Shown: positions 52,954-61,978 of the stretch, piece after piece
Layout: each line of letters starts with the position of its first letter
Numbering within the stretch: position 1 is the first letter of the stretch
Assembly (NCBI RefSeq): GCF_900199185.1
Contig: NZ_OBMI01000003.1
Location: forward strand, 806,001-870,000
Direction of reading: 5' to 3'
DNA from: Sphingomonas guangdongensis
GTDB taxonomy: Bacteria > Pseudomonadota > Alphaproteobacteria > Sphingomonadales > Sphingomonadaceae
Length of the DNA stretch: 64,000 nucleotides
Made by a program: the position numbers and the translations under genes
The notes under the pieces: generated by a model
The model's database searches: none
What the model saw: only the letters and a program-made list of their open reading frames with translations
Told to the model about the DNA's origin: nothing

Positions 52954-53655
52954 ATGCGTCTGTTCTTCGCCGCGGTGCTGTTCGCCACCGCCTTCCTCGC
53001 CGTACCCGCCGATGCGCAGTCGCTGATCCCGGTCCCGGGACGCGCCGCCGCGCCGGCGACCACCGACAAGGAGAACCTTTGGCTGCTCGACCTGTCGAAC
53101 GGCGGCCGCGTCACCATCTGGCTCCGTCCCGACGTCGCGCCCAAGATGGTCGAGCGGATCAAGACGCTGACGCGCCGCAAGTTCTACGACGGACTGCTGT
53201 TCCACCGCGTGATCGAGGGGTTCATGGCGCAGGGCGGCGACCCGAAGGGTGATGGCACCGGCGGTTCCGACCTCGGCGACCTGCCCGCCGAGTTCAACTA
53301 CCTGCCCCATGTGCGCGGTGCGGTCTCGGCCGCGCGAGAGGGCGCACCGGAGGGCGCGGACGCCGCGGTAAAGAAGAAGGCGGAGGACAGCGCCAACTCG
53401 CAGTTCTTCATCGTCTTCACGCCGCGCCTGTCGCTCGACAAGAAGTACACGGTGTTCGGCCGCGTCATCGACGGCATGCAATATGTCGACACGATCGAGC
53501 GCGGCGAGCCGCCCGCTAACCCGACCCGGATCGTGCACGCCTACATCGCCGCGGACAATCCGCCGGCCTATGTCGCGCCCACGCCCGAGCGGGTGATGGT
53601 CGATCCGGTCAGCCTGCCGCCCGGCCCCGGTCGCCGCGTACCGCCCGCCCGGTGA
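52954..53655 (+). CDS. exported cyclophilin-type peptidyl-prolyl cis-trans isomerase
   Basis: A 233-residue periplasmic PPIase. After the signal peptide ([22 protein letters not shown]) the cyclophilin core shows [57 protein letters not shown] and [14 protein letters not shown]. The catalytic Arg (FHRV) and Phe/Gln residues are conserved. ATG 52954 or TTG 52951 share the GAGG upstream. It lies 25 bp before queA. Confidence 0.92.
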   Translation: MRLFFAAVLFATAFLAVPADAQSLIPVPGRAAAPATTDKENLWLLDLSNGGRVTIWLRPDVAPKMVERIKTLTRRKFYDGLLFHRVIEGFMAQGGDPKGDGTGGSDLGDLPAEFNYLPHVRGAVSAAREGAPEGADAAVKKKAEDSANSQFFIVFTPRLSLDKKYTVFGRVIDGMQYVDTIERGEPPANPTRIVHAYIAADNPPAYVAPTPERVMVDPVSLPPGPGRRVPPAR

Positions 53656-53680
53656 GCAGCCGCGCACGGCGCCCGCGCCC

Positions 53681-54724
53681 GTGAACGTCGACCTGTTCGA
53701 TTTCGAGCTGCCGCCTGAGCGGATCGCGCTGCGGCCGGCCGAGCCGCGCGACGCCGCGCGCCTGCTGGTGCTCGACGGCCCTGAAACGCGGGACTGCGTG
53801 GTCGCCGATCTGCCGGCGCAGTTGCGGCGCGGCGACCTGTTGGTCTTCAATGACACGCGCGTGATCCCGGCCCAGCTCGACGGCCGGCGCGGTGAGGCGC
53901 GGATCGGCGCGACGCTCCACAAGCGGGAGGGCCCGCGCCGCTGGCGCGCCTTTGTCCGCAACGCCCGCCGGTTGCGCGACGGAGACGTCATCGACTTCGG
54001 CGAAGGCGTGAGCGCGGCTGCCAGCGGCAAGGCGGCTGACGGCAGCATCGCGCTCGACTTCGCCGGCGACGAACCGGTCGAGCTGCTGCTGGCGCGGGCC
54101 GGGCGCATGCCGCTCCCGCCCTACATCGCCGCCCGCCGGGCGCCCGATGCGCGTGACGCCGACGACTACCAGACGATGTTCGCGACCGAGCCTGGCGCCG
54201 TCGCGGCGCCCACCGCCGCGCTGCACTTCACGCCCGACCTGCTCGCCGGGCTGGCGGCCGCCGGCGTCGAGCACGCGACCCTCACCCTGCACGTCGGTGC
54301 GGGTACCTTCCTCCCGGTCAAGGCGGCGGACACCAACGAGCACCGGATGCACGCCGAGTGGGGCCGCATCGACGCAGCTACAGCCGATCGGCTGAACGCG
54401 GTCCGCGCTCGCGGCAACCGCGTGATCGCAGTTGGCACCACCAGCCTCCGCCTGCTCGAGAGCGCCGCTAATGCAGATGGCCGCATCCGGCCGTTCGAAG
54501 GCGACACTGCGATCTTCATCACGCCGGGCTTCCGCTTTCGCGCGGTCGACGGCCTGCTCACCAACTTCCACCTGCCCCGCTCGACGCTGTTCATGCTGGT
54601 ATCGGCGCTGATGGGCCTGGAGCGTATGCAATCGGCCTACGCCCATGCCATTGCGAACGGCTACCGCTTCTACTCCTATGGCGACGGGTCGCTCCTGCTG
54701 CCTGAACAGCCAAATTCCAGGTAG
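53681..54724 (+). CDS. queA: S-adenosylmethionine:tRNA ribosyltransferase-isomerase
   Basis: A 347-residue QueA that transfers ribose from SAM to preQ1-tRNA in queuosine synthesis. Diagnostic blocks are [72 protein letters not shown] and [21 protein letters not shown] 53681 is the start. tgt, its usual neighbour, begins only at 63579, after the c-di-GMP/envelope locus. The stop is immediately followed by the convergent stop of the EAL gene, with no base between. Confidence 0.95.
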   Translation: MNVDLFDFELPPERIALRPAEPRDAARLLVLDGPETRDCVVADLPAQLRRGDLLVFNDTRVIPAQLDGRRGEARIGATLHKREGPRRWRAFVRNARRLRDGDVIDFGEGVSAAASGKAADGSIALDFAGDEPVELLLARAGRMPLPPYIAARRAPDARDADDYQTMFATEPGAVAAPTAALHFTPDLLAGLAAAGVEHATLTLHVGAGTFLPVKAADTNEHRMHAEWGRIDAATADRLNAVRARGNRVIAVGTTSLRLLESAANADGRIRPFEGDTAIFITPGFRFRAVDGLLTNFHLPRSTLFMLVSALMGLERMQSAYAHAIANGYRFYSYGDGSLLLPEQPNSR

Positions 54725-57058
54725 TTAGGCCGCTTCCTTCGTCCACTTTCGTAATAGGTCGGCGATAGCGTCCGCCGCGATCGGCTTGCTGATCAGGTAA
54801 CCTTGAGCCAGGTCGCAACCGACGCTCCGAAGAAAGGCGAGGCACGCCTCGTCCTCTACGCCTTCCGCGACGACTTTCAGCCCGAGCTCGTGCGCGAGGT
54901 CGATGGTCGAGCGCACCAGGATCGCATCGCCTCGGTTCTGATGAGCGTGCTGAACGAAGGAGCGATCGATCTTGAGCTCGTTGAGTGGGAGCTGCTTCAG
55001 GTACGACAGCGTCGACTGACCAGTGCCGTAATCGTCCATCGAAATCGCGATGCCAAGCTCGCGGAATCGGTCCAGCGCGGCGGTTGCGGCGTCGGGGTCG
55101 GTCATCGCCGCTGACTCGGTCACCTCGAAGATCAGCCGGTCCGGTGCGATATTGGTTTCTTCGAGCAAGGCGATGAGGTCGGCGTTGAAGCCCGGCGACG
55201 ACAGCAGCTTGGCCGACAGGTTGACCGCGCCGGTGATCGGATGGCCCGCCGCGGCCCAGTGCTGCAGGTCGGCGATCGTCCGGCGCACGACGAAGAGCGT
55301 CAGGCCAGCAATGCGGTCGTTCCGCTCGGCAAGCGGGATGAACAGGTCGGGGCGGAGGAAACCGCGGGTTGGATGCTGCCAGCGGATCAGCGCCTCGACA
55401 CTCGCGATCCGTCCGGCCGCGAGCGCAAGCTTGGGCTGGTAGACGACCTGCAGCTCGCCCCGCTCCAGCCCCTCGTTCAGCTCGCCGAGCAGCGACAGGT
55501 CGCGGTCGACCGCCTCCTCCTCGGCGCTGGTGTGGAGGTGCCAGCCGCTGCCGTCCACCTGCGCCTGCTCGGCGGCGAGCGCCGCCTGGGCGATCACGCG
55601 GTCCGCGCGGCGGCCCTCTCCTTCGGCAACGCCGATCGTCACGCTGACGTCGATGCGGCGACCGTCGACCTCCACCGGCGAGAGCATCAGGGCGCGAAGC
55701 TGGGCGTAGCGGTCGCCGATGAGGCTGACATCGACGGTTGCGTTCCAGGCGAGCACGCCGTCGTTGATCCGGTGCAGGTCGACGCCCGGACCGATCAATC
55801 GCAGGCGGTCGGCAACGCGGAGCAGCAGGGTGGCCGCGGACTCGGGTGACAGGCCCGCCGCCAGTCGCTCGAACTCGCTCACGCGCGCGACAACGAGGAG
55901 GACCGTGGGCTCGTTGCGCAGCGCCTGCACCAACGCGGGCCGGTTCGGCAGCCCGGTCGCCTCGTCGCGCAGTCGCCGCTCCCGCCAGACGCGCTCCAGT
56001 CGTAGCGCGCCACCGATGAGCGAGACCATGCCGAGCATCGCCAGCGCGGGAACCAGCTCAAGCACGAGCCCGAACAACGCCTGCAAGCCGACCGCGGCTG
56101 CGAACAGCGCGACGGCGCTCGCCACGCACGCCGCGGCGAACGCGCGATTGCGGCGCTGGCGAAGGATCAGCCAGCCGGCCGCAAGCGTGGCGAGCAGCAC
56201 GAGCGGCCAGCCGATCCGCACCGGCACCCCGGCCATCAGCGTCTCGGCGGCGAGCGCCTGGATCGCGACTCCGGGGATCACGCCATAGTTCGGGACGGCG
56301 TAGCGATCGCCGAGTTCGACCGCCGTTGCACCGATCAGCACGTGACGGCCGCGCAGCGCCGCGGGATCGAACCGACCATCGCGGATATCGATAAAGCTGT
56401 GGCGGGGAATGGTGCCCGGATCGATCGCGAAATCGATCGGAAATTGGTCACCCGCCTGCCCGTTCCTCGCCGCCAGCATCGCCGAGAGCGACGGCCGCGG
56501 CGTGCCGGCGGTCACGGTGCCGATCGGCGCGGCGCGAACCTTGCCGTCATTGTCGGGCTGGACGCTCACGGTGGCGAGTTGCGCATGGTCGCGCAGCTCG
56601 GGGGCGGGTAGCGAATCGATCTCCGCCGTGCCGTTGCTGCCGGCGGCCTGGCGCATGGTCGGGAGGACGACGTGTCCGTCCGCCCGCCGCAGCGCCGCGG
56701 CGAGCGCGGCATCGCCGCTCCCGTCCGAGCGCGACGAGAAATCGACGTCGAAGGCGATCGTGTCGACCCCAGCCTGGCGCAGCCGGTCGATGACCCGGGC
56801 GTGCTCGGCGCGCGACCACGGCCAGCGATCGATGGCGACGATGCTGCGCGCGTCGACTTCCACGATGTGGAGTTGTCCGCTCGCGGGATGACGGCGCAGC
56901 GCCGCGCTCCACCCCGCAGCGACGCGCTCCGCCGTCGTACCGGCGCCGGTGACGCCGGTCGCGACGCCGACGGTACCGGCGACCAGGAGCGTCAACGCGC
57001 GCCCGGCCCTATGCGTCATCACGGCCGAAGACAGGGCCGACAGTCGAAGCAGCATCAT
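54725..57058 (-). CDS. CHASE2 - degenerate GGDEF - EAL cyclic-di-GMP phosphodiesterase
   Basis: A 777-residue inner-membrane protein. Residues ~20-45 are a first membrane helix, ~50-270 an extracytoplasmic CHASE2 sensor (VDARSIVAIDRWPWSRAEHA, GVDTIAFDVDFSSR, RGRHVLIGATAVELGD), ~275-345 three membrane helices, then a GGDEF domain whose active loop has decayed to RINDGVLAW (about 434). The EAL domain keeps EALIRW (about 555), NLSAKLL, EVTESA, MDDYGTGQSTL, LKIDRSF, EGVED and AQGY, so it should degrade c-di-GMP. It follows the FecR gene by 46 bp on the same strand. Confidence 0.92.
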   Translation of the reverse strand: MMLLRLSALSSAVMTHRAGRALTLLVAGTVGVATGVTGAGTTAERVAAGWSAALRRHPASGQLHIVEVDARSIVAIDRWPWSRAEHARVIDRLRQAGVDTIAFDVDFSSRSDGSGDAALAAALRRADGHVVLPTMRQAAGSNGTAEIDSLPAPELRDHAQLATVSVQPDNDGKVRAAPIGTVTAGTPRPSLSAMLAARNGQAGDQFPIDFAIDPGTIPRHSFIDIRDGRFDPAALRGRHVLIGATAVELGDRYAVPNYGVIPGVAIQALAAETLMAGVPVRIGWPLVLLATLAAGWLILRQRRNRAFAAACVASAVALFAAAVGLQALFGLVLELVPALAMLGMVSLIGGALRLERVWRERRLRDEATGLPNRPALVQALRNEPTVLLVVARVSEFERLAAGLSPESAATLLLRVADRLRLIGPGVDLHRINDGVLAWNATVDVSLIGDRYAQLRALMLSPVEVDGRRIDVSVTIGVAEGEGRRADRVIAQAALAAEQAQVDGSGWHLHTSAEEEAVDRDLSLLGELNEGLERGELQVVYQPKLALAAGRIASVEALIRWQHPTRGFLRPDLFIPLAERNDRIAGLTLFVVRRTIADLQHWAAAGHPITGAVNLSAKLLSSPGFNADLIALLEETNIAPDRLIFEVTESAAMTDPDAATAALDRFRELGIAISMDDYGTGQSTLSYLKQLPLNELKIDRSFVQHAHQNRGDAILVRSTIDLAHELGLKVVAEGVEDEACLAFLRSVGCDLAQGYLISKPIAADAIADLLRKWTKEAA

Positions 57059-57104
57059 GCGGCCGGGTTAGGCGACGACCTGCTAAGGATTGATCAACCC
57101 GCGA

Positions 57105-59378
57105 TCAGTCGTCGTCGTCGTCATCTCCGTCGTCGCGATCGTCATCACGATCGTCGTCGTCGCGATCCTTCTTGAGGTCATCTAGCGCCTTCTTCACGTT
57201 CTCCGCAGCCTTTTTCGCCTCTTCGGCCGCCTTCTTGATCAGGTCGTCCGCGACCTTCTTGGCTTCTTCGGCCGCCTTCTTAGCGTCATCGGCGGCCTTT
57301 TTGTCGGCTTCCTCGGCCGCCTTCTTCGCCTCCTCGGCTGCCTTCTTCGCGTCGTCGGCAGCCTTCTTGTCGGCCTCGTCCTTGGCCTTCTTGGCCTCCT
57401 CGGCGGCCTTCTTGGCGTCGTCGGCGGCCTTCTTATCGGCTTCCTCAGCAGCCTTCTTCGCCTCTTCGGCTGCCTTCTTGGCGGCGTCGTCGGCCTTCTT
57501 TGCGTCCTCAGCCGCCTTCCTGGCGTCATCGGCCGCCTTCTTGTCGGCTTCGTCGGCCGCCTTCTTCGCCTCTTCGGCCGCCTTCTTCGCAGCCTCGGCC
57601 GCCTTCCTGTCGGCCTCCTCCGCCGCACGCTTCGCGTCCTCGGCAGCCTTCTTGGCAGCCTCTTCCGCGGCCTTCTTCGCGTCGTCGGCCGCCTTGTCGG
57701 GCTTGTCCTTGCCCTGCTCCTTGGCGAGCTCCTCGGCCGCCTTCTTGGCGGCATCCGCGGCCTTCGCCTCGGCATCCGCCTTGTCGCGCGCGTCCTTGGC
57801 GGCCTTGGCCGCGTCGTCGGCGGCGCGCTTGGCGGCTTCCTCGGCAGCGCGACGCTCCTCGCGCGCCTTGGCTTCGGCGGCCCTGGCCGCCTCGTCGGCT
57901 GCCTTGGCCGCTGCCTTCTCGGCGTCGGCATCCGCCTGCTGCTGCTGGCGGGCGAGTTCCTCGGCTGCCTTGCGCGCCTCGTCCGCGGCCTTCTGCTCCG
58001 CGGCCGCGCGATCGGCCGCGTCCTTTGCGGCACGGTCTGAGTCGGCCTTCGCCCGCGCAGCCGCCTCCTCCGCAGCCTTGCGCGCGGCGGCGGCATCGCG
58101 CTCGGCAGCGCGCGCCGCCTCCTCCGCCTGCTGGAGGGCGGCACGGCGCGCCTCCTCGGCCGCGGCGGCATCGCGGTCCTTGGTGTCGGCGACCGGCTCC
58201 GGAGCCGGTGTCGGCGTGGGTTCCGGCGTCGGCGTCGGCGTAGCTGGCGACGCACCTGCATCCTTGTCCGCGGGAGCTCCCGTGGCCGGCGCCGGCTGTG
58301 TTTCGGGCGCGGGTTGCGTGGCGGGCTCTGGCGTGTTGGTGACGGGCGTCGGCGCAGGTGTGCTTGCCACCGGCTCTACCGCCGGAGCAGGCGACGGCGT
58401 GGTCGTGACCGGGGTCGGCGCGGGCGCGCTCGCGACCGGCTCGGTTCCGGTGCCGATTGCCGGCGTCGGCGCGGTCGTGGTCGGCGCCGGCGTCACCACC
58501 GCCGGGATGGTCAGCGCCGGACGTCCGGTCGCGGGCGTGACGGCGAGCGCGACGACCGCTGCGGTCGTGCCCGTGATCAGCCCACCCGTGACGCTGCCGA
58601 GATCTACGGGCTTCTCCTGGATCGCCGCCGCGATCACGTCGGCGGTGGTCACCGGCGCCTCACCTACCGTCTCCTGCACGTTCGGGAGCTCCGCGGTCGA
58701 GGCGGACTGGTCGGACGATGGAGCGGGCGTGCTCGGCGTGGCGGGCGCGGGCGCCTCCGCAGCGGGCGCAGCCGGCGCCGGCCCCGTGGCGGCGCGCGCC
58801 GGCGAATCGATCACTCGCGCCGCGCTGCCCTGCACCGTCAGGCGGAAGCGGTCGGTTGCGGAAACGAGCGCGACCGAGCCGGGGCGGATCAGGTCGCGGG
58901 CGCCGCCATCGTCGGTCGACACCTCGACCGCCCCCTCGACCACCTGCATAGACGCGCCCTCGCGCCCGACCGTGATCGAGAAGGTCGTCCCCTTCACCAC
59001 GGCGGCGAGGTACGGCGTCTTGACGCCGAAGTGCGGGTTCGGCTGCTTGTCGATGCGGAAGACGGCATTGCCCCAGTCCTGCAGGATCTGGATGAGGCCG
59101 CTCTGCTGCGCCGCCTCCGGCACGCGCAGACGGCTGTTGGGCGAGACGGTGACGAACTCCGGCCCGCGCACCATCACCGCGCGGCTGCCGGCGGCGGTGG
59201 TGACGGTTGCGCCGGGTGCGACCACGGTGCCGCGGTTCGCGGGGCGAGATCCTTGCGCGTCGGCGATCATGACGCGGCCGCTCGTCTCGCTGATCTTCCA
59301 CTCCCGCGCCTGCGCGAACGCCGACGTGCTGGAGAGAAGTGCGATCGCAACGGCCGCAAGCCTGACGCTGTTCTTCAT
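57105..59378 (-). CDS. exported FecR-domain protein with very long Ala/Lys/Glu helix and poly-Asp tail
   Basis: A 757-residue protein from ATG 59378. Signal peptide (to about residue 24, SSTSAFAQA); FecR domain ~30-170 (PGATVTTAAGSRAVMV, NAVFRIDKQPNPHFGVKTP, AAVVKGTTFSITV, VVEGAVEVS); Ala/Pro/Thr-rich spacer ~190-395 with a hydrophobic patch (GGLITGTTAAVVALAVTP, a possible membrane anchor); then about 345 residues of EADKKAADDAKKAAEEAKKA-type repeats forming an uninterrupted charged helix; tail DDDDRDDDRDDGDDDDDD. I know no characterised homolog with this arrangement. It leads the operon with the EAL protein and is divergent from the ShlB/FhaC-type gene. Confidence 0.85.
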   Translation of the reverse strand: MKNSVRLAAVAIALLSSTSAFAQAREWKISETSGRVMIADAQGSRPANRGTVVAPGATVTTAAGSRAVMVRGPEFVTVSPNSRLRVPEAAQQSGLIQILQDWGNAVFRIDKQPNPHFGVKTPYLAAVVKGTTFSITVGREGASMQVVEGAVEVSTDDGGARDLIRPGSVALVSATDRFRLTVQGSAARVIDSPARAATGPAPAAPAAEAPAPATPSTPAPSSDQSASTAELPNVQETVGEAPVTTADVIAAAIQEKPVDLGSVTGGLITGTTAAVVALAVTPATGRPALTIPAVVTPAPTTTAPTPAIGTGTEPVASAPAPTPVTTTPSPAPAVEPVASTPAPTPVTNTPEPATQPAPETQPAPATGAPADKDAGASPATPTPTPEPTPTPAPEPVADTKDRDAAAAEEARRAALQQAEEAARAAERDAAAARKAAEEAAARAKADSDRAAKDAADRAAAEQKAADEARKAAEELARQQQQADADAEKAAAKAADEAARAAEAKAREERRAAEEAAKRAADDAAKAAKDARDKADAEAKAADAAKKAAEELAKEQGKDKPDKAADDAKKAAEEAAKKAAEDAKRAAEEADRKAAEAAKKAAEEAKKAADEADKKAADDARKAAEDAKKADDAAKKAAEEAKKAAEEADKKAADDAKKAAEEAKKAKDEADKKAADDAKKAAEEAKKAAEEADKKAADDAKKAAEEAKKVADDLIKKAAEEAKKAAENVKKALDDLKKDRDDDDRDDDRDDGDDDDDD
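57190..58190 (-). repeat. coding tandem repeat of 11/22 codons (Lys-Lys-Ala-Ala-Glu-Glu-Ala type)
   Basis: Inside the FecR gene. The DNA repeats words such as gccgccttcttcgcctcttc in 33- and 66-base periods; the protein repeats AKKAAEEAKKA / EADKKAADDA with a period of 11 or 22 residues, the best-conserved copies at 57,240-57,560. An 11-residue period suits a right-handed coiled coil or a single alpha-helix. The region is prone to copy-number change and assembly error. Confidence 0.8.
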
Positions 59379-59390
59379 CGGGAACCCCAT

Positions 59391-59523
59391 TTGTGTAGGG
59401 TGCGGCCTAGGGGCGCTTCCTTGCCAGCGCGTGTGATTGCTTGGTTACCGCCCCTTCAACTTGAGGCTTTCGTAACGATTACAGCCATATCGCCGGGCCC
59501 GGATCGAACCGGGGCCTTGTTGC
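59391..59523. promoter_or_regulatory. divergent regulatory region between FecR and ShlB/FhaC-type genes
   Basis: 133 bp between divergent starts, containing cgtaacgattacag and ggttacc-type AT-rich islands but no confident promoter match. A hairpin gccgggcccggatcgaacc / ggggcc lies just before the ShlB start and could affect its translation. Confidence 0.35.
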
Positions 59524-61164
59524 ATGATGAATCGCACGCTGCTGAGCGTGGTCGCGTTGCTTGCGGCAGTGCCGGCGGTGGCCCAGACCAGGGTCGACCG
59601 CGTCGATCCGGCACGTATCGAGCGCGAGAACCTGCCGGTGACCAGGCCCGAGGCGAAAGCGGCGCCCACCGTTGAGCGCCCAGCCGTCGCGCCGCCCGCG
59701 GCCGCTACGCCCGCCAGCATTGCGGTCGGCGCGGTCGCGATCGAGGGGCTGCAAGAGCTGTCGCCCGAGGACTTCGCCGACATCATTGCGCGCTATGTCG
59801 GGCGGTCGCTCAGCGGCGCCGAGCTCGCGACCCTGACGGAGGAGATCGGCCGGCGTGGCCGCGAGCGCGGCTATGTCTTCGCCTCGGCCTCCATCGTGCC
59901 GCAACGGCTGACCGCCGGCGTCCTGGTCGTGCGCTACGATCCGGGTGCGCTCGACGAGATCCAGCTGGAGGGGGCTGAGAGTGCCGCGGTGCGCGCCGCG
60001 CTTGCGCCGCTGCTCGGACGACCCGCACGCCTCGACCAGGTCGAGCGCCGCCTGCTGCTCGCGGGCGACATCGACGGCATCTACGTCCGGCGCAGCCGCT
60101 ACGTGCGCGAGGGAAACCGCGGCATCCTGCTCGTCAGCATCCTCGAAACCCGCCGCCGCGTGCGTGCGGTGCTGGAGAACGACAGCACGGGACCGATCGG
60201 CCCCAACCAGCTGCGGCTCGACGCCGACTGGAACCGCGTGCTGTTCGCCGACGATTCGATCAGCCTGACCCACGTCAGCACGCCGTTCGAGCCGGAGGAG
60301 CTGCAGTACGTCCGCGCCCGCTACGCCAAGCGCCTGAACGCGAGCGGGACGGAGGTGACGGTCAGCGGCTCCTTCTCCGCGACTCACCCGGGCGCCTATC
60401 TCGAGCCTCTCGACCTGGCGGGGCGGAGCTGGTTCGGCAGCGTCGCGGTGCTTCAGCCGCTTCAGCGTCGGCGCGACGGCAGCCTGTGGTTTAGCGGGGG
60501 GCTCGACCTCCGCGATACGGTGCAGGACCGCGCCGGACTGCGGCGCCGCCACGACCGGCTGTTCGCACTGCGGCTGATCCTGTCGGGCAGCCGCAAGGCA
60601 GGCGGCGGTGCGCTCCGCGGCAACGCGACGCTGTCACGCGGGCTGGATGGGCTCAGCGCGACGCGTCACGGCGATCCGCTGGCGTCGCGCGGCGACGCCG
60701 ATCCGACCTTCACCTCGCTCGTGGTCTGGGGCGACTGGACGCGGCCGCTGCCCGACGATCTCAGCATCCGGCTAAGCGCGCAGGGACAGCTCGCGTCGCG
60801 GCCGCTGCTGATCGCGGAGGAGATCGGGATCGGCGGCAACGCCTTTCTGCGCGGCTACGATTACAGCGAGCGGTCGGGCGATCAGGGCGTGATGGGGAGC
60901 GCGGAGCTCCGCTACGACTGGCGCAACCCGCTCGGGCTCGGCCGCAAGGCGCAGCTATACGGCTTCGCCGATGCCGGGCGCGTGACCAATCTCCGGCGCG
61001 GGTCCGGCGGCGGCAGCCTGGCGTCGGCGGGTGCCGGCATTTGCGCGGACGTGAGCTCGTCGATCGACGCATCGATCGAGGTGGCAGTGCCACTCTCCGG
61101 CCCGCGCTACGAGACCGATGATCGCCGGCCGCGCATCAACGTGCGCCTGCTGAAGCTGTTCTGA
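59524..61164 (+). CDS. ShlB/FhaC/HecB-family (two-partner secretion TpsB-like) outer-membrane transporter
   Basis: A 546-residue Omp85-superfamily protein. Signal peptide (MNRTLLSVVALLAAVPAVAQ), Pro/Ala-rich linker, POTRA domains at ~65-145 (AVGAVAIEGLQELSPEDFAD; GYVFASASIVPQRLTAGVL) and a ShlB-type beta barrel from ~170 with the L6-loop signature GGNAFLRGYDY (about 441) and terminal Phe (LLKLF). TpsB proteins secrete large beta-helical TpsA proteins; no TpsA with a hemagglutinin-like TPS domain lies here, so the client is unknown. ATG 59524 or 59527. Overlaps the PilZ gene by one base. Confidence 0.88.
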   Translation: MMNRTLLSVVALLAAVPAVAQTRVDRVDPARIERENLPVTRPEAKAAPTVERPAVAPPAAATPASIAVGAVAIEGLQELSPEDFADIIARYVGRSLSGAELATLTEEIGRRGRERGYVFASASIVPQRLTAGVLVVRYDPGALDEIQLEGAESAAVRAALAPLLGRPARLDQVERRLLLAGDIDGIYVRRSRYVREGNRGILLVSILETRRRVRAVLENDSTGPIGPNQLRLDADWNRVLFADDSISLTHVSTPFEPEELQYVRARYAKRLNASGTEVTVSGSFSATHPGAYLEPLDLAGRSWFGSVAVLQPLQRRRDGSLWFSGGLDLRDTVQDRAGLRRRHDRLFALRLILSGSRKAGGGALRGNATLSRGLDGLSATRHGDPLASRGDADPTFTSLVVWGDWTRPLPDDLSIRLSAQGQLASRPLLIAEEIGIGGNAFLRGYDYSERSGDQGVMGSAELRYDWRNPLGLGRKAQLYGFADAGRVTNLRRGSGGGSLASAGAGICADVSSSIDASIEVAVPLSGPRYETDDRRPRINVRLLKLF

Positions 61165-61424
61165 TGGCGAGCGCTTCGCCCGACCGCCGCGGCACGCCGC
61201 GCGCCAAGGTATTCGAGGTGTCGTTGCTGGCGATCGACGGACGCGAGCACCGCGCGCACCTGCTCGACGTCAGCGCGGCGGGCGTGCGCGTCCACTGCCG
61301 CAGCACGCTCGCAATCGGGCAGCTACTGGCGCTGCGCGCGCCGGACCTGGACCGCCGGGCGGTGGTGCGGTGGGTGCACCCGGACGGGCGCGCCGGGCTG
61401 GAGTTCGCGGCGCGGGGCAGCTGA
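61164..61424 (+). CDS. PilZ-domain c-di-GMP-binding protein
   Basis: An 86-residue single PilZ domain. The two c-di-GMP-binding motifs are intact: RxxxR in DRRGTPRAKVF and DxSxxG in LLDVSAAGVRVH; the barrel continues through GQLLALRAPDLD and RWVHPDGRAGLEF. It starts on the last base of the ShlB stop (TGATG), so the receptor is translated with the outer-membrane transporter. It is a cytoplasmic effector candidate reading the c-di-GMP level set by the nearby EAL enzyme. Confidence 0.87.
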   Translation: MASASPDRRGTPRAKVFEVSLLAIDGREHRAHLLDVSAAGVRVHCRSTLAIGQLLALRAPDLDRRAVVRWVHPDGRAGLEFAARGS

Positions 61425-61473
61425 GCGCGCTCCCCGCTGTTGCCGAGCGCACGGAGGCGCTACAGCGGGCGCC

Positions 61474-61965
61474 ATGCTGATCATCGCCCTGCTCGCGCTA
61501 CAGGCGGCCCCCGCGCCGGAACCCTATCGGCCGCCCGTCTCCACGATCGTCGCCGAGCCGGTTGCCTTGTACCTCGCCTTCGCCGATCAGGACCGCGACG
61601 GCCGCACGACCCTCCCCGAACTGCGCAAGACGGTGCTGGAGACCACCTCGGCCGATCCGCCGTGGCAGGCGGCGGGCGAGGCGGGGATCGGCTACATACA
61701 ATATGCCGATTGGGCCCAGCGCTGGCTCGGCGACCGGAACGCGCTGCCCTCCCCCTTCGAGGTCGATCGCAACGGCGACAACCGGATCAGCGTCGACGAG
61801 TTCGAGACCCGGATGGCCGCGATCTTCGCCCGCGTCGATGCGGACAGGAATGGCGCGGTCACCCGCGCCGAGCTGCTGACGATCCGGGGCGCCCCGCGCG
61901 GCGATCGGCCGGAGGGCCGGCGCGGCGGCGAGGACGGCGGCGATCGTTCGCGGCGGCGGCGCTGA
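61474..61965 (+). CDS. exported EF-hand domain protein
   Basis: A 163-residue protein with a short signal peptide (MLIIALLALQAAPA) and three EF-hand loops: DQDRDGRTTLPEL (~39), DRNGDNRISVDEF (~97) and DADRNGAVTRAEL (~122). Loop residues 1, 3, 5 and 12 are mostly Asp/Asn/Glu, so calcium binding is likely. An Arg/Gly/Asp-rich tail ends it. It lies 49 bp after the PilZ gene and just before a cation-efflux gene. Confidence 0.85.
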   Translation: MLIIALLALQAAPAPEPYRPPVSTIVAEPVALYLAFADQDRDGRTTLPELRKTVLETTSADPPWQAAGEAGIGYIQYADWAQRWLGDRNALPSPFEVDRNGDNRISVDEFETRMAAIFARVDADRNGAVTRAELLTIRGAPRGDRPEGRRGGEDGGDRSRRRR

Positions 61966-61978
61966 TCCCGGAGCAGCA

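Noticed and set aside
57240-57560. Regular repeats resembling a CRISPR array
   Set aside because: The repeats are coding, in frame and without unique spacers; the period follows a helical protein repeat.
57172-59436. A 754-codon plus-strand open frame opposite the FecR gene
   Set aside because: It is the reverse reading of the Ala/Lys repeat, rich in Ala/Ser/Phe, with no domain; the minus strand encodes signal peptide, FecR domain and structured repeats.
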